Of a DNA stretch of 64,000 nucleotides, positions 15,429 through 26,181 are shown one piece after another; the stretch's first letter is position 1; each line of letters opens with the position of its first letter. The translations under genes were made by a program, and so were the position numbers. Location: assembly GCA_017308475.1 (NCBI GenBank), contig JAFKEU010000013.1:1-64000 (forward strand). Reading direction: 5' to 3'. A model generated the notes under the pieces. It saw only the letters and a program-made list of their open reading frames with translations. It did not search any database and had not been told where the DNA came from. Source of the stretch: Alphaproteobacteria bacterium. Its GTDB lineage: Bacteria; Pseudomonadota; Alphaproteobacteria; Micropepsales; Micropepsaceae.

Positions 15429-17639
15429 TTAAAGAGCCTTCGACAAGCCCACAAACACCCCACGCCTGGCCCCGAACTGGGGCGCGCCCACGCCCACGCC
15501 GGTGCCGTCGCGGATTTCATATTTCTGGTCGAAGGCATTGATCAAATCCAGCCGCGCCATGAATGTCTGGTCCTGCACCTGGAAGTTTCGGCTGATGCCG
15601 AAATTCACCGTCACATAGCTGGGCAGGTGATCGCCATTGGGCGTTGCCCCATCGCGGCGCAATCCCGTGCCATAAAGCAGGTCGGTCGAAAGCTGCGTGC
15701 CGTCCCAGTTGTAGCTGGCACCTGCCGACACCGAACCGATCTGCTGGTGATCCAGCGGGATGTAATGACTGCCGATATAGGCCAGGTCACCCGGATCGAA
15801 CTGGAACTCGCTGGACACGATACTCTTGCCGACCGCCCGCTCGTACGAGGCATTCACATAGCCGCTCAGATTGTCCTTCTGGTAGCTGAGGCTCAACTCC
15901 GCGCCATACTGCCGGCCCTGGCCATAGTTGAACGGCGTCAGGATGATCGGCGCGCCGAACTGTCCTTCGTCGATCAGGTTGGTCGATGATTTGAAGAAGC
16001 TGTCCAGCCCGAGCGTCCAATAGTCGAACAGCTTCTGCTCCATGCCGATATCGTAATAGTCGGCGCGTTCAGCCTTGGGCGTGGTGTTGGTGCCGCTGGC
16101 CGCCGCCGCGGTGGTGTCATTGAACAGGGCGATCTGGGACGACGCCACCAACTCGAAAGGCGGGGGCGAGAAATAGCGCGCATAACCGGCATGAATGGTG
16201 GTGCCGTCCAGCGGCTTCCAGACCGCGTTGACACGCGGCGAAAGCTGGTTCTCGGCGTCATAGGCAGCGAAGGCGTCATAGCGCAGGCCGTAATTGACGG
16301 TCAGCGTGTCGGTGACATCCCACTCGTCCTGCACATACAGGCTGTAGCTATAGCCATGCTTGCTGCCATTGTCGGCGATGGACATGGGAGCGGCCGAAGT
16401 CTGGCAGGTCTGGGCGGGATCCAGACACAGTGGGTTCGGATTGGGATTGGGGATTCCATTGGAATCCGGGCCGCCCGCCGCCGTCGCCAGCACCAGAGAC
16501 GAGGTTTCAGACAGCGTATCGTCGGCCTGATAGACCGCACCGAAACGCACCGTGTGTCCGTCCCAGCCGTGCCAGGCCGATTCCGCCTGCAGCCCATAGG
16601 CAGCATCGCGCTTGTAGGCTTTCTGTGAAATGCCGTCATACAGCAGTGGCCCCACATTGTTGCCCGGCGTGAAAAACAGGCTGGAATAGCGCCCGAACAC
16701 CGAAACCTGTGTATCCAGGTCGCCATGTGAATGCAGATAGCTGAGGATGGCGTAATGGGTGATCTCGCGCTGGCGCTCGTCCAGCATTGCCGAGGGGAAG
16801 GCGGTGGTGCCGTTGGCGTCCAGCACATAATTTCCGCCGTCGGGATCCTGCGGTCCCAGCCCCACGATCCCATCGATGCCCGGCGGATTGAGCCCGCGCC
16901 GGTTGGGAATCTGAAAGATCGCGTTCGAAGTGCCCAGTACCGCGCTCAGCGAGGAGTTCTGATCCAGGATTTCCGACAGATAGGCGAAGCCGTGATACTG
17001 CTGGGTCCGGTCGTGCAGCGGGTCGGAGCTGCCGTCGGGCGACTCGACGCCCAGCGTGTTGGTGGTGTAGTCGCCCGACACGAAGTAATTAAAGCGGCCC
17101 GAAGTGCCGCCATAGGAGAAGGACGGCGTCACCGTGCTGTGGCTGCCGCCATAAACTCCGGCGGTGCCGGAATTGTCGAATCCTGTCTTTGTCTGGATGT
17201 CGACGATGCCCGCGGTCCTGAGGCCATATTCAGCCGGCAGTGCGCCGGTGATCAGCCGTACCGACGCCGCCAGCCGGGGATTCAGCGTCTGTCCGAATGC
17301 CGAGATGCCCTCCGGCAGGATGATGCCGTTCAGCCGATATTGCAGGCCATTATGCTCGCCGCGCACATGCAGCTGGCCAAAACTGTCCTGGGCAACACCC
17401 GGCGCCTGCAGCACCACTGTATTCAATCCCAGGTTGTCGCCGCCGGGTTGGTTCGAGATATCCTTGGCGGTGATCGTATAAGTAGAGGCGCCGGTCTGCG
17501 TCTGGATGCCGTTGCGGGCCTGGTTCAGGCGTTCGGCGGTGACGGTGACGTCTTCCACGCCCTCTTGGGCGAAAGCGGGCAAGGCGGTGACGAGAAAGGC
17601 AGCGCCGGCGGCGCTGGCCAAAAGAAAAGAGCGAAACAT
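15429..17639 (-). CDS. TonB-dependent outer-membrane receptor
   Basis: 736 residues. A signal peptide (about 1-24, cleavage after AFA) is followed by a possible TonB box (EDVTVTAERL), a plug domain (about 40-150, with HVRGEHNGLQYRLNGIILPEG) and a 22-strand-type barrel ending with a terminal aromatic/hydrophobic strand. It imports a substrate powered by TonB; the substrate cannot be read from the sequence. The DUF2946-like gene just upstream on the same strand hints at a metal, possibly copper, because such pairs are known. Confidence 0.9.
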   Translation of the reverse strand: MFRSFLLASAAGAAFLVTALPAFAQEGVEDVTVTAERLNQARNGIQTQTGASTYTITAKDISNQPGGDNLGLNTVVLQAPGVAQDSFGQLHVRGEHNGLQYRLNGIILPEGISAFGQTLNPRLAASVRLITGALPAEYGLRTAGIVDIQTKTGFDNSGTAGVYGGSHSTVTPSFSYGGTSGRFNYFVSGDYTTNTLGVESPDGSSDPLHDRTQQYHGFAYLSEILDQNSSLSAVLGTSNAIFQIPNRRGLNPPGIDGIVGLGPQDPDGGNYVLDANGTTAFPSAMLDERQREITHYAILSYLHSHGDLDTQVSVFGRYSSLFFTPGNNVGPLLYDGISQKAYKRDAAYGLQAESAWHGWDGHTVRFGAVYQADDTLSETSSLVLATAAGGPDSNGIPNPNPNPLCLDPAQTCQTSAAPMSIADNGSKHGYSYSLYVQDEWDVTDTLTVNYGLRYDAFAAYDAENQLSPRVNAVWKPLDGTTIHAGYARYFSPPPFELVASSQIALFNDTTAAAASGTNTTPKAERADYYDIGMEQKLFDYWTLGLDSFFKSSTNLIDEGQFGAPIILTPFNYGQGRQYGAELSLSYQKDNLSGYVNASYERAVGKSIVSSEFQFDPGDLAYIGSHYIPLDHQQIGSVSAGASYNWDGTQLSTDLLYGTGLRRDGATPNGDHLPSYVTVNFGISRNFQVQDQTFMARLDLINAFDQKYEIRDGTGVGVGAPQFGARRGVFVGLSKAL

Positions 17640-17729
17640 GGCTACTCCGATATCGGATATGCGCCCCGGCCTGAATGCCGGTGCGGAATGCGGGACCGGT
17701 CCGTCCCGCGCACGATCAAATGTGAGAGA

Positions 17730-18116
17730 TCAGCGACCGGGTGGTCCGCGGATTTGCCAGGCGAAGGCTGGCGCGGGCGCCGGCCGGTCGGCCAATTCGA
17801 ACGCCGGAGGCTCCAAGGCGAAGACCAGGATCGCGGGCAGCAGGGCGGCGACAGGGGCAAGATAGGCGCCGGCATGGGCCATTTCCTGGCAAAGCCTACA
17901 GCTTCCCTGATCCAGGTCGGGGCCGGTCAGTGGCCCGGGCAGGGACGGGCCCGATGCGGCCGCCACGGTCGTCGGCAGATTCAGGCTGGCTGGATGGATA
18001 TGAGTCTGTACCGCCAGGCCCTGAAGAAAAAAGGCAAGCAGGGCCAGCAAGGCCAACAGCCGCCGATTCAGGGGCGGTATGGCAAGACGGTCGATACGGA
18101 CAGCAGGGCGCCTCAT
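17730..18116 (-). CDS. DUF2946-like small exported or membrane protein
   Basis: 128 residues. A hydrophobic N-terminal segment (LLALLALLAFFLQGLAVQTH, about 20-39) is followed by HIHP, a CRLC pair (about residues 73-76) and a second hydrophobic stretch (about 88-103). His and Cys pairs of this type mark DUF2946 proteins, often found beside TonB-dependent receptors. It lies 90 nt upstream of the receptor and is probably co-transcribed with it. The family assignment rests on this pattern only. Confidence 0.6.
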   Translation of the reverse strand: MRRPAVRIDRLAIPPLNRRLLALLALLAFFLQGLAVQTHIHPASLNLPTTVAAASGPSLPGPLTGPDLDQGSCRLCQEMAHAGAYLAPVAALLPAILVFALEPPAFELADRPAPAPAFAWQIRGPPGR

Positions 18117-18498
18117 GCGCTGGGGGATCCCCGGTAATCGGTGCTGGAACCATAGTTAAACCATTCCGCTGCAACGCCGCAATCAGAGAGTTATGTAACC
18201 AGCGGTAACTTAGTGTCGCACTTCTTCGCGATACGGCGGACACAATATGTCCCGCCACCGCTTGACCCTGCCGGACCCGGTGGATATAAGGCGCCACCTT
18301 CCAGGGCTGGCCGTTTGCCGAAAATCCGGCAAAAACGCTGCTGGGAAGCCAGTTTAAGAGCTTAAGACGCGCGACTCATGCCGGTGGGCGGCATCAGTCC
18401 TCCGCTAGGTTAGGACCGGGCAATGACGCCCGCGTCCGGTTTTTGAGTTTCGCGCGAGTCATCCGTGCACGGATGGCCCGCAAAGAGGAAAGTCACGA
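18117..18498. other. Intergenic promoter region upstream of rpsL
   Basis: A 382-nt divergent gap between the DUF2946-like gene (minus) and rpsL (plus). It holds a near-consensus promoter at 18262-18290, leaving a leader of about 200 nt before rpsL. The leader has a GCCGG-N-CCGGC-type stem near 18308-18330 and a strong AAAGAGGAAAG ribosome-binding site at 18482-18492. No gene is apparent. Confidence 0.65.
18262..18290 (+). promoter_or_regulatory. Housekeeping promoter of the str operon
   Basis: TTGACC (18262-18267) and TATAAG (18285-18290) are separated by exactly 17 nt. This is the best sigma-70-type match in the gap and is oriented towards rpsL, so it probably drives rpsL-rpsG-fusA-tuf and perhaps the ribosomal genes beyond. 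Confidence 0.7.
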
Positions 18499-18870
18499 AT
18501 GCCGACAGTCAATCAGCTCATTCGCAAGCCGCGAAGCGACAAGCCCAAGCGCAACAAGGTTCCGGCCCTGCAGCAGTGCCCGCAGAAGCGCGCCGTCTGC
18601 ACCCGCGTCTACACCACGACGCCGAAGAAGCCGAACTCCGCGCTGCGCAAGGTTGCCAAGGTGCGCCTGACCAACGGCTTCGAAGCGCTGACCTACATCC
18701 CCGGCGAGGGCCACAACCTTCAGGAGCACAGCGTGGTCTTGATCCGCGGCGGCCGCGTCAAGGACCTTCCGGGCGTGCGCTATCACATCATTCGTGGCGT
18801 GCTCGACACCCAGGGCGTGAAGGACCGCAAGAAGCGCCGCTCGCTCTATGGTGCCAAGCGTCCGAAATAA
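18499..18870 (+). CDS. rpsL: 30S ribosomal protein S12
   Basis: 123 residues. It sits at the decoding centre. The two loops where streptomycin-resistance changes occur are wild type: [12 protein letters not shown] and [13 protein letters not shown]. It is the first gene of the str operon. Confidence 0.98.
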   Translation: MPTVNQLIRKPRSDKPKRNKVPALQQCPQKRAVCTRVYTTTPKKPNSALRKVAKVRLTNGFEALTYIPGEGHNLQEHSVVLIRGGRVKDLPGVRYHIIRGVLDTQGVKDRKKRRSLYGAKRPK

Positions 18871-18886
18871 TCGAGGAAGATAGAAG

Positions 18887-19357
18887 ATGTCTCGTCGTCA
18901 CCGCGCCGAACGCCGCGAAATCACCCCGGACGCCAAGTATGGCGACCTGATCATCGCCAAGTTCATGAATTCCCTGATGTATGACGGCAAGAAAAGTGCC
19001 GCCGAGGGCATCATGTACGGCGCTTTCGATACCATCGCCGCCAGGACCAAGCAGGATCCGCTGGCCGTGTTTCACGAAGCGCTGCGCAATGTCTCGCCAG
19101 CGCTGGAAGTGCGCTCGCGCCGCGTCGGCGGTGCCACCTATCAGGTGCCCGTCGAGGTCCGCGCCGATCGCAGCCGCGCGCTGGCCATCCGTTGGCTGAT
19201 CACGGCGGCGCGCGCCCGCAACGAACCGACCATGCAGGGCCGTCTGTCGGGCGAGCTGATGGATGCCGCCAACAATCGCGGCAGTGCCGTCAAGAAGCGT
19301 GAAGACACCCACAAGATGGCCGATGCCAACCGCGCCTTCTCTCATTATCGCTGGTAA
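18887..19357 (+). CDS. rpsG: 30S ribosomal protein S7
   Basis: 156 residues, usual length. It starts [20 protein letters not shown] and contains the 16S rRNA head-binding helices ([16 protein letters not shown]). It nucleates assembly of the 30S head. In E. coli S7 represses the str operon by binding the rpsL-rpsG gap, but that gap is only 16 nt here, so the same mechanism is unlikely. Confidence 0.98.
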   Translation: MSRRHRAERREITPDAKYGDLIIAKFMNSLMYDGKKSAAEGIMYGAFDTIAARTKQDPLAVFHEALRNVSPALEVRSRRVGGATYQVPVEVRADRSRALAIRWLITAARARNEPTMQGRLSGELMDAANNRGSAVKKREDTHKMADANRAFSHYRW

Positions 19358-19374
19358 TCATCCGGACGTATCCC

Positions 19375-21450
19375 ATGGCCCGCACAACTCCCCTGAACAT
19401 GTACCGGAATATCGGCATTGCCGCGCACATCGATGCCGGCAAGACGACGACGACCGAGCGCATCCTTTATTATACCGGCAAGTCCCACAAGATCGGCGAA
19501 GTCCATGACGGCGCCGCGACCATGGACTTCATGGAGCAGGAGCAGGAGCGCGGCATTACCATCACCTCCGCCGCCACCACTTGTTTCTGGAAGGATCACC
19601 GAATCAATATCATCGACACGCCGGGGCATGTCGATTTTACGATCGAGGTCGAGCGTTCCATGCGCGTGCTGGACGGCGCAGTGGCGGTGTTCGACGCCGT
19701 GGCGGGTGTTGAGCCCCAGTCCGAGACCGTCTGGCGCCAGGCCGACAAGTATCACGTCCCGCGTATCTGCTTCGTCAACAAGATGGATCGCACCGGCGCC
19801 GACTTCCAGCGCTGCGTCGACATGATGATCGACCGCCTGGGCACCCGCCCATTGGTGATCACTTGGCCGATTGGCGGCGAGGCTGACTTCAAGGGCATAA
19901 TCGACATCGTGAAGATGAAGGCTCTGGTCTGGCACGACGAGCAGTTGGGCGCCAAGTTCGACGAGCTCGACATTTCCGCCGAATATGCCGACAAGGCCGC
20001 CGAGCTCCGCGCGGCGCTGGTCGAGATGGCGGTCGAAGAAGACGATGCGGCCATGGAGGCCTATCTGGAGAACGGCACCGAGCCTTCCGTTGAGATCCTG
20101 CAGAAACTGATTCGCAAGGGCACGATGAACTTCAAGTTCGTGCCGGTGATGTGCGGCAGCGCGTTCAAGAACAAGGGCGTGCAGCCGCTGCTGGACGCCG
20201 TGGTGGCCTATCTGCCGTCGCCGCTGGACATCCCGCCGGTCAAGGGCATCGATCCCAAGGGCAATGAAGTCGAGCGGCCCGCTGACGACAAGGCGCCGTT
20301 CGCTGGCCTGGCCTTCAAGATCATGGACGACCCCTTCGTGGGCTCCATCACTTTCGTGCGCGTCTATTCGGGAACTGTCAGTTCGGGCACCGGCGTGCTG
20401 AATTCGGTGAAGGAGAAGCAGGAACGTGTCGGCCGCATGCTGCTGATGCATGCGAATTCCCGCGAGGACGTGAAGGAAGCCAATGCCGGCGACATCGTTG
20501 CGCTCGCGGGCCTGAAGCTCACCACCACCGGCGAAACGCTGTGCGATCCCAGCCATCCGGTGATCCTGGAGCGCATGGAATTCCCCGATCCGGTGATCGA
20601 AGTCGCCATCGAGCCCAAGACCAAGGCCGATCAGGAAAAGATGGGCATGGCTCTGGTGCGCCTGGCGCAGGAAGATCCGTCCTTCCGCGTGTCGACCGAC
20701 GCCGAAAGCGGCCAGACCATCCTTAAGGGCATGGGCGAACTGCACCTGGACATCAAGGTCGACATTCTCAAGCGCACCTACAAGGTCGACGCCAATGTCG
20801 GCGCCCCGCAGGTCGCTTATCGCGAGACCCTCTCCAGGCCGGTCTCGGTCAAGTACACCCACAAGAAGCAGACTGGTGGCTCGGGCCAGTTCGCCGAAGT
20901 CACCATCGACTTCGAACCGCTGCAGCCCGGCGAAGGCTTTATGTTCGAGAATGAAGTGGTCGGCGGCGCAGTGCCGAAGGAATTTATCCCGGCGGTGGAA
21001 AAGGGCCTGCGCGCCCAGAAAGAATCGGGCCTGTTGGCCGGATTCCCAGTGATCGACTTCAAGGCCAAGCTGGTTGACGGCAAGTACCATGAAGTCGACT
21101 CCAACGCGCTGACTTTCGATATCGCCGCTCGCGCGGCCTTCCGCGAACTGGCGGCCAAGGGCGCGGTCAAGCTGCTGGAACCGATCATGAAGGTCGAAGT
21201 GGTGACGCCGGAGGACTTCCTGGGCGGCGTGATCGGCGACCTGAACAGCCGCCGCGGTCAGGTGCAGGGCACCGATTCCAGAGGCAATGCCCAGGTCGTC
21301 ACCGCCATGGTGCCGCTGGCCAACATGTTCGGCTACATCAATACGCTGCGCTCCATGTCCCAGGGGCGCGCTCAATACTCGATGCAGTTCGATCACTATG
21401 AGCAGGTACCACAGGCGATCGCGGACGAGGTCAAGGCGAAGTACGCCTGA
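19375..21450 (+). CDS. fusA: Elongation factor G
   Basis: 691 residues, a translocation GTPase. The G motifs are all present: [14 protein letters not shown] (G1), [11 protein letters not shown] (G2), DTPGHVDFT (G3) and NKMDRTGAD (G4). Domains II-V follow, with the C-terminal [20 protein letters not shown]. It lies 17 nt after rpsG and 30 nt before tuf. Confidence 0.98.
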   Translation: MARTTPLNMYRNIGIAAHIDAGKTTTTERILYYTGKSHKIGEVHDGAATMDFMEQEQERGITITSAATTCFWKDHRINIIDTPGHVDFTIEVERSMRVLDGAVAVFDAVAGVEPQSETVWRQADKYHVPRICFVNKMDRTGADFQRCVDMMIDRLGTRPLVITWPIGGEADFKGIIDIVKMKALVWHDEQLGAKFDELDISAEYADKAAELRAALVEMAVEEDDAAMEAYLENGTEPSVEILQKLIRKGTMNFKFVPVMCGSAFKNKGVQPLLDAVVAYLPSPLDIPPVKGIDPKGNEVERPADDKAPFAGLAFKIMDDPFVGSITFVRVYSGTVSSGTGVLNSVKEKQERVGRMLLMHANSREDVKEANAGDIVALAGLKLTTTGETLCDPSHPVILERMEFPDPVIEVAIEPKTKADQEKMGMALVRLAQEDPSFRVSTDAESGQTILKGMGELHLDIKVDILKRTYKVDANVGAPQVAYRETLSRPVSVKYTHKKQTGGSGQFAEVTIDFEPLQPGEGFMFENEVVGGAVPKEFIPAVEKGLRAQKESGLLAGFPVIDFKAKLVDGKYHEVDSNALTFDIAARAAFRELAAKGAVKLLEPIMKVEVVTPEDFLGGVIGDLNSRRGQVQGTDSRGNAQVVTAMVPLANMFGYINTLRSMSQGRAQYSMQFDHYEQVPQAIADEVKAKYA

Positions 21451-21480
21451 GTAAAATGATAAGGGTTTAGGAGAACAACA

Positions 21481-22607
21481 ATGGCGAAAGCGAAGTTTGA
21501 GCGTAACAAGCCGCATTGCAACATTGGCACGATTGGTCACGTTGACCATGGCAAGACGTCGCTGACGGCGGCGATCACCAAGGTTCTGGCGGAGACGGGC
21601 GGCGCGACGTTCACGGCCTATGACCAGATACGGCCAAGCGGCACTACGCGCATGTCGACTGCCCCGGCCATGCCGACTATGTGAAGAACATGATCACGGG
21701 CGCTGCGCAGATGGACGGTGCGATCCTGGTTGTGTCGGCGTCGGACGGCCCGATGCCGCAGACCCGCGAGCACATTCTTCTGGCGCGCCAGGTTGGCGTT
21801 CCGGCGCTGGTGGTGTTCATGAACAAGTGCGACATGGTCGACGATCCGGAGCTTCTGGACCTGGTGGAGATGGAAGTGCGCGAGCTGCTTTCGTCCTACC
21901 AGTTCCCGGGCGACGACATTCCGATCGTCCGCGGCTCGGCGCTGATGGCGCTGGAGAACAAGGACCCCAAGCTGGGTCACGACGCCATTCTCGAGCTGAT
22001 GCGCAATGTCGATGAGTACATTCCCCAGCCGGACCGTCCGGTGGACCAGCCCTTCCTGATGCCGATCGAAGACGTGTTCTCGATCTCGGGCCGCGGCACG
22101 GTTGTGACCGGCCGTGTCGAGCGCGGCATCGTCAAGGTGGGCGAGGAAGTGGAGATCGTGGGCATCCGTCCGACCTCCAAGACCACGGTTACGGGCGTTG
22201 AGATGTTCCGCAAGCTCCTGGACCAGGGCCAGGCGGGCGACAATATCGGTGCGCTGCTGCGTGGCGTTGACCGCGAGGGTGTCGAGCGCGGCCAGGTTCT
22301 GGCCAAGCCGGGTTCGGTGACGCCGCACACCAACTTCGTGGCCGAAGCCTATATCCTGACCAAGGACGAGGGCGGCCGCCACACGCCGTTCTTCGCCAAC
22401 TATCGTCCGCAATTCTATTTCCGCACCACCGACGTGACGGGCATCGTCAAGCTGCCGGAAGGCACCGAGATGGTGATGCCGGGCGACAATATCTCGATCG
22501 AAGTCGAACTGATCGTGCCGATCGCGATGGAAGAGAAGCTGCGCTTCGCCATCCGCGAAGGCGGCCGCACCGTCGGCGCCGGCGTTGTTGCAAAGATACT
22601 GAAGTAA
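21481..22607 (+). pseudogene. tuf: Elongation factor Tu, frameshifted by an internal deletion
   Basis: The first 50 codons are normal EF-Tu up to AYDQI, including G1 (GHVDHGKTS). At 21629/21630 the sequence jumps to codons for [20 protein letters not shown] in another frame. The missing part is the segment between DQI and T(A/K)RHY, about 64 nt, and includes the G2/switch I motif RGITI. Adding 64 nt to the 1127 nt seen gives 1191 nt, exactly a 396-residue EF-Tu. Everything after the jump is intact to VAKILK. Read as is, translation gives a 67-residue dead product. A real deletion and an assembly collapse between the two tuf copies both remain possible. The gene keeps a good AGGAG ribosome-binding site. 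Confidence 0.93.
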
Positions 22608-22635
22608 TCGGGCCGGGTATCGAAGGAACAAACCA

Positions 22636-22944
22636 ATGCAAAGTCAGAATATCCGCATCCGGCTCAAGGCCTTCGATCATCGGATCCTCGACAATTCGAC
22701 GCGGGAGATCGTGAACACGGCAAAGCGCACCGGCGCGCAGGTGAGGGGCCCCATTCCGCTGCCCACCGGCATCGAGCGTTTCACCGTGAACCGCAGCGCC
22801 CATGTCGACAAGAAGAGCCGTGAGCAGTTCGAAATCCGTACCCACAAGCGTCTGCTCGACATCATCGAACCCACGCCCCAGACCGTCGATGCGCTGATGA
22901 AGCTCGACCTGGCTGCCGGCGTGGACGTCGAGATCAAGTTGTAA
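22636..22944 (+). CDS. rpsJ: 30S ribosomal protein S10
   Basis: 102 residues, first gene of the S10 operon, 28 nt after tuf. It contains the NusB/NusG-binding loop region and the signature [17 protein letters not shown]. Besides its ribosomal role, S10 (NusE) takes part in antitermination. Confidence 0.97.
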   Translation: MQSQNIRIRLKAFDHRILDNSTREIVNTAKRTGAQVRGPIPLPTGIERFTVNRSAHVDKKSREQFEIRTHKRLLDIIEPTPQTVDALMKLDLAAGVDVEIKL

Positions 22945-22954
22945 GGAGCGTTTC

Positions 22955-23671
22955 GTGCGCACAGGTGTCATCACCCAGAAGGTCGGCATGACCCGTCTGT
23001 TCCTCGCAGACGGCACCCATGTCCCGGTCACGGTGCTCAAGCTGGACGGCTGCGCCGTCGTGGCCACTCGCACCCAGGAAAAGGACGGCTATACAGCCGT
23101 TCAGCTCGGCTCGGGCTTTGCAAAGGCCAAGAATGCGACCCGCGCCGAACGCGGCCATTTCGCCAAGGCCGAGATCGAGCCCCGCCGCAAGGTGGCAGAG
23201 TTTCGTGTCGATCCGAAGAACATGCTGGAAGTCGGCGATCAGCTTCAGGCGGACCACTTCGTGCCCGGCCAGAAGGTGGATGTCACCGGCGTGACCATCG
23301 GTCGTGGTTTCACCGGCGCGATGAAGCGCTGGAATTTTCGCGGTCTGGAAGCCAGCCACGGCGTGTCAATCAGCCACCGCTCTCTCGGTGGTACCGGCGG
23401 CCGCCAGGACCCCGGCAAGACATTCAAGAACAAGAAGATGCACGGTCACTACGGCGTCGACAACATCACCACCCAGAACCTGGAAGTGGCCAAGGTCGAT
23501 GTCGAGCGCGGCCTGATCATGGTGCGCGGCGCGGTGCCGGGCTCCAAGGGCGGCTGGGTGATGGTGCGCGATGCCGTCAAGCGGCCGGCCAAAGACGCGC
23601 CGTCTCCCGCTTCTGTCAAGAAGCGTGAAAAGACAACTGCACCGGCCGTCGAAGAAAAGTCCGAGGGCTAA
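22955..23671 (+). CDS. rplC: 50S ribosomal protein L3
   Basis: 238 residues from a GTG start preceded by AAGGAG (22943-22948). The peptidyl-transferase loop region has [23 protein letters not shown] Lys/Ala/Glu-rich tail of about 30 residues follows the core; longer tails on L3 are common in alphaproteobacteria. Confidence 0.97.
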   Translation: MRTGVITQKVGMTRLFLADGTHVPVTVLKLDGCAVVATRTQEKDGYTAVQLGSGFAKAKNATRAERGHFAKAEIEPRRKVAEFRVDPKNMLEVGDQLQADHFVPGQKVDVTGVTIGRGFTGAMKRWNFRGLEASHGVSISHRSLGGTGGRQDPGKTFKNKKMHGHYGVDNITTQNLEVAKVDVERGLIMVRGAVPGSKGGWVMVRDAVKRPAKDAPSPASVKKREKTTAPAVEEKSEG

Positions 23672-23674
23672 GAC

Positions 23675-24292
23675 ATGAAGACCAAGGTCCTCAATCTCGA
23701 CAACAAGGCGGCCGGTGACGTCGAACTGAACGACGCCATCTTCGGTCTGGAGCCGCGCGCCGACCTGATCCAGCGCGTGATCGTGTGGCAGCTCGCCAAG
23801 CGCCGGGCCGGCACCCACAAGGTTCTGACCCGCGGCGAGATCAACCGCACCAAGCACAGGCTGGGCCGCCAAAAGGGCGGCGGCACCGCCCGTCACGGCG
23901 CGCGTAGCGCTCCGCTGTTCGTCGGTGGCGCCAAGGCGATGGGACCGGTCAATCACTCTCACGAGTTTGACCTGCCCAAGAAGGTGAAGGCGCTGGGCCT
24001 CAAGCATGCCCTCTCGGCCAAGGCCAGGGAAGGCGCCATCATGGTGCTGGACGAAGCCAAGTCCAAGGACATCAAGACCAAGGCCCTGGCCGCGCAGTTC
24101 GGCAAGCTTGGTCTGGCCAAGGCGCTGGTGGTGGATGGCGAGTTCGACAAGAACTTCCAGCTCTCGGCCCGCAATCTTGCCGATGTCTCGCTGCTGCCCG
24201 TCGCCGGCATCAACGTCTACGACATCATCAAGAGCGACAAGCTGGTCCTGACCAGGGCCGCAGTTGAAGCGATCGAGGCGCGCCTGAAATGA
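23675..24292 (+). CDS. rplD: 50S ribosomal protein L4
   Basis: 205 residues. The extended loop that lines the exit tunnel is present ([21 protein letters not shown]). It starts 3 nt after the L3 stop and its own stop overlaps the L23 start (ATGA). In E. coli L4 represses the S10 operon; no equivalent leader was identified here. Confidence 0.97.
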   Translation: MKTKVLNLDNKAAGDVELNDAIFGLEPRADLIQRVIVWQLAKRRAGTHKVLTRGEINRTKHRLGRQKGGGTARHGARSAPLFVGGAKAMGPVNHSHEFDLPKKVKALGLKHALSAKAREGAIMVLDEAKSKDIKTKALAAQFGKLGLAKALVVDGEFDKNFQLSARNLADVSLLPVAGINVYDIIKSDKLVLTRAAVEAIEARLK

Positions 24293-24576
24293 CCATCAAC
24301 TACGATGTGATCCTTTCGCCGGTCATCACCGAAAAGGCCACCCGCATGACCGAGTCCAACCAGGTCGTGTTCCGGGTGAAACTGGACGCCACCAAGCCCG
24401 CCATCGCCAAGGCGGTCGCCGACCTGTTCAAGGTCAAGGTCAAGGCGGTGAATACCGTGGTCGTCAAGGGCAAGCGCAAGATGGCCCGCGGAAAAGTCTA
24501 TACGCGCAGCGACATCAAGAAGGCGATCGTGACCCTTGAAGAGGGCCACCAGATCGATATTACGACGGGTCTGTAA
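24289..24576 (+). CDS. rplW: 50S ribosomal protein L23
   Basis: 95 residues. L23 sits at the tunnel exit and docks trigger factor and SRP. The family start [15 protein letters not shown] and the extended loop [17 protein letters not shown] are clear. It overlaps rplD by 4 nt. Confidence 0.97.
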   Translation: MTINYDVILSPVITEKATRMTESNQVVFRVKLDATKPAIAKAVADLFKVKVKAVNTVVVKGKRKMARGKVYTRSDIKKAIVTLEEGHQIDITTGL

Positions 24577-24577
24577 G

Positions 24578-25414
24578 ATGGCACTGAAAAAATACAAGCC
24601 AACGACCGCAGGCCAGCGTCAGCTGGTACTGGTCGACAAGTCGGGCCTCCACAAAGGTGGTCCCGTGAAGTCGCTGACCGAGGGCAAGACCTCCAAGGGT
24701 GGCCGCAACAATCTCGGCCGCATCGTGGTGCGCTATCGCGGCGGCGGGCACAAGCGCCGCTACCGGCTGATTGATTTCAAGCGCAACAAGTTCAACGAGC
24801 CGGCTGTGGTGGAGCGGTTGGAGTATGACCCCAACCGCACGGCCTTCATTGCGCTGATCAAGTACAAGGATGGTACCCAGGCCTATATCCTGGCGCCGCA
24901 GCGCTTGGCCGTGGGCGACACCGTCGTGTCGGGCGAGAAGGTTGACGTCAAGGTGGGTAATGCCATGCCGCTGGGCGCGATGCCCGTAGGCACCATCGTC
25001 CACAATATCGAGATGAAGCCGGGCAAGGGCGGCCAGGTTGCGCGCAGTGCCGGCGCCTATGCCCAGTATCTGGGGCGCGACGCGGGCTATGCGCTGATCC
25101 GGCTGAATTCGTCGGAAGTGCGCAAGATTCCGCTGACCTGCATGGCGACGGTGGGCGCGGTGTCGAACCCTGACCATATGAACGAGGTCATCTCCAAGGC
25201 AGGCCGGAATGTCTGGAAGGGCTGGCGTCCGCATGTCCGCGGCACCGCCATGAACCCGATCGACCATCCGCATGGCGGCGGCGAAGGCCGCACCAAGGGC
25301 GGCCGTCATCCGGTCACTCCCTGGGGCAAGCCCACCAAGGGCGCCAAGACCCGCGTCAACAAGCGCACCACCAAGTTCATCGTGCGCACCCGCAAAGGCA
25401 AGGCAAGCACATGA
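24578..25414 (+). CDS. rplB: 50S ribosomal protein L2
   Basis: 278 residues, starting [15 protein letters not shown] at the ATG one nucleotide after the rplW stop. The open frame upstream is only a shadow through rplW. The C-terminal signature [20 protein letters not shown], near the peptidyl-transferase centre, is intact. It overlaps rpsS by 4 nt. Confidence 0.98.
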   Translation: MALKKYKPTTAGQRQLVLVDKSGLHKGGPVKSLTEGKTSKGGRNNLGRIVVRYRGGGHKRRYRLIDFKRNKFNEPAVVERLEYDPNRTAFIALIKYKDGTQAYILAPQRLAVGDTVVSGEKVDVKVGNAMPLGAMPVGTIVHNIEMKPGKGGQVARSAGAYAQYLGRDAGYALIRLNSSEVRKIPLTCMATVGAVSNPDHMNEVISKAGRNVWKGWRPHVRGTAMNPIDHPHGGGEGRTKGGRHPVTPWGKPTKGAKTRVNKRTTKFIVRTRKGKAST

Positions 25415-25695
25415 CCCGTTCTGTCTGGAAAGGCCCGTTCGTAGACGGCTATCTGCTGAAAAAGGCGGAAGTCGCCCGCTCGTCCGGCCGCAAGGACGTG
25501 ATCAAGACCTGGTCGCGCCGGTCCACCATCCTGCCCCAGTTCGTGGGCATCACCTTCGGTGTCTACAACGGCCACAAGCACATTCCCGTGCTGGTGACTG
25601 AAGACATGGTCGGCCACAAGCTGGGCGAATTCTCGCCTACCCGCACCTTCCATGGCCATACCGGCGGCGGCGACAAGAAGGCGAAGAGGGCTTAA
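25411..25695 (+). CDS. rpsS: 30S ribosomal protein S19
   Basis: 94 residues. It begins [20 protein letters not shown] and has the head-binding signature [16 protein letters not shown]. Its start overlaps the rplB stop and its stop abuts rplV directly. Confidence 0.98.
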   Translation: MTRSVWKGPFVDGYLLKKAEVARSSGRKDVIKTWSRRSTILPQFVGITFGVYNGHKHIPVLVTEDMVGHKLGEFSPTRTFHGHTGGGDKKAKRA

Positions 25696-26181
25696 ATGGG
25701 CAAGCAAGCACGCGCGCGGGTTTTGGGTGACCATCAGGCGATGGCAATCGCCCGCAACATCCGCGTCTCTCCCCGCAAGCTGAACCTGGTCGCACAACAG
25801 ATCCGCGGCAAGAAGGTCGATCGTGCCCTGAACGAACTGACCTTCAGCGAGAAGCGCATTGCCGGCGTGGTCAAGAAGGCACTGCAGTCGGCCATCGCCA
25901 ACGCCGAGAACAACCACGACCTGGATGTGGACGACCTGGTCGTGAAGGAAGCCAGCGTCGGCAAGAACCTGTTGCTGCGCCGTTTTCACGCACGCGCCCG
26001 CGGCAATGCCGGTGGCATCGAGAAGTTCTTCAGTCAGATCACCATTGTGGTCGAAGAAAATCGCGAAGAGAAAAAGGAAGTCGTCAAGCCCGTAAAGGGC
26101 AAGGCGAAAGCCAAGACCAAGTCCGCTGGCAAGGCCCCGGCGAAGAAGCCGGCCGCCAAGTCGAAGAAGGAAGCTGCGTAA
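25696..26181 (+). CDS. rplV: 50S ribosomal protein L22 with a long basic C-terminal tail
   Basis: 161 residues, compared with about 110-127 usual in the family. The core ends near residue 125 after the tunnel beta-hairpin ([25 protein letters not shown]). The last 35-40 residues are nearly all Lys, Ala and Pro ([19 protein letters not shown] and onward). The stop overlaps the rpsC start by one nucleotide, so the tail is not a frameshift artefact. Confidence 0.96.
   Translation: MGKQARARVLGDHQAMAIARNIRVSPRKLNLVAQQIRGKKVDRALNELTFSEKRIAGVVKKALQSAIANAENNHDLDVDDLVVKEASVGKNLLLRRFHARARGNAGGIEKFFSQITIVVEENREEKKEVVKPVKGKAKAKTKSAGKAPAKKPAAKSKKEAA

Noticed and set aside
19345..21549. 734-codon minus-strand open frame opposite fusA
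   Set aside because: It mirrors fusA exactly in extent and composition, with no start signal or motif.
21481..22607. Programmed frameshift to make EF-Tu from the broken tuf
   Set aside because: The lost segment codes for the switch I region itself, so no frameshift could restore it, and there is no slippery sequence at the junction.
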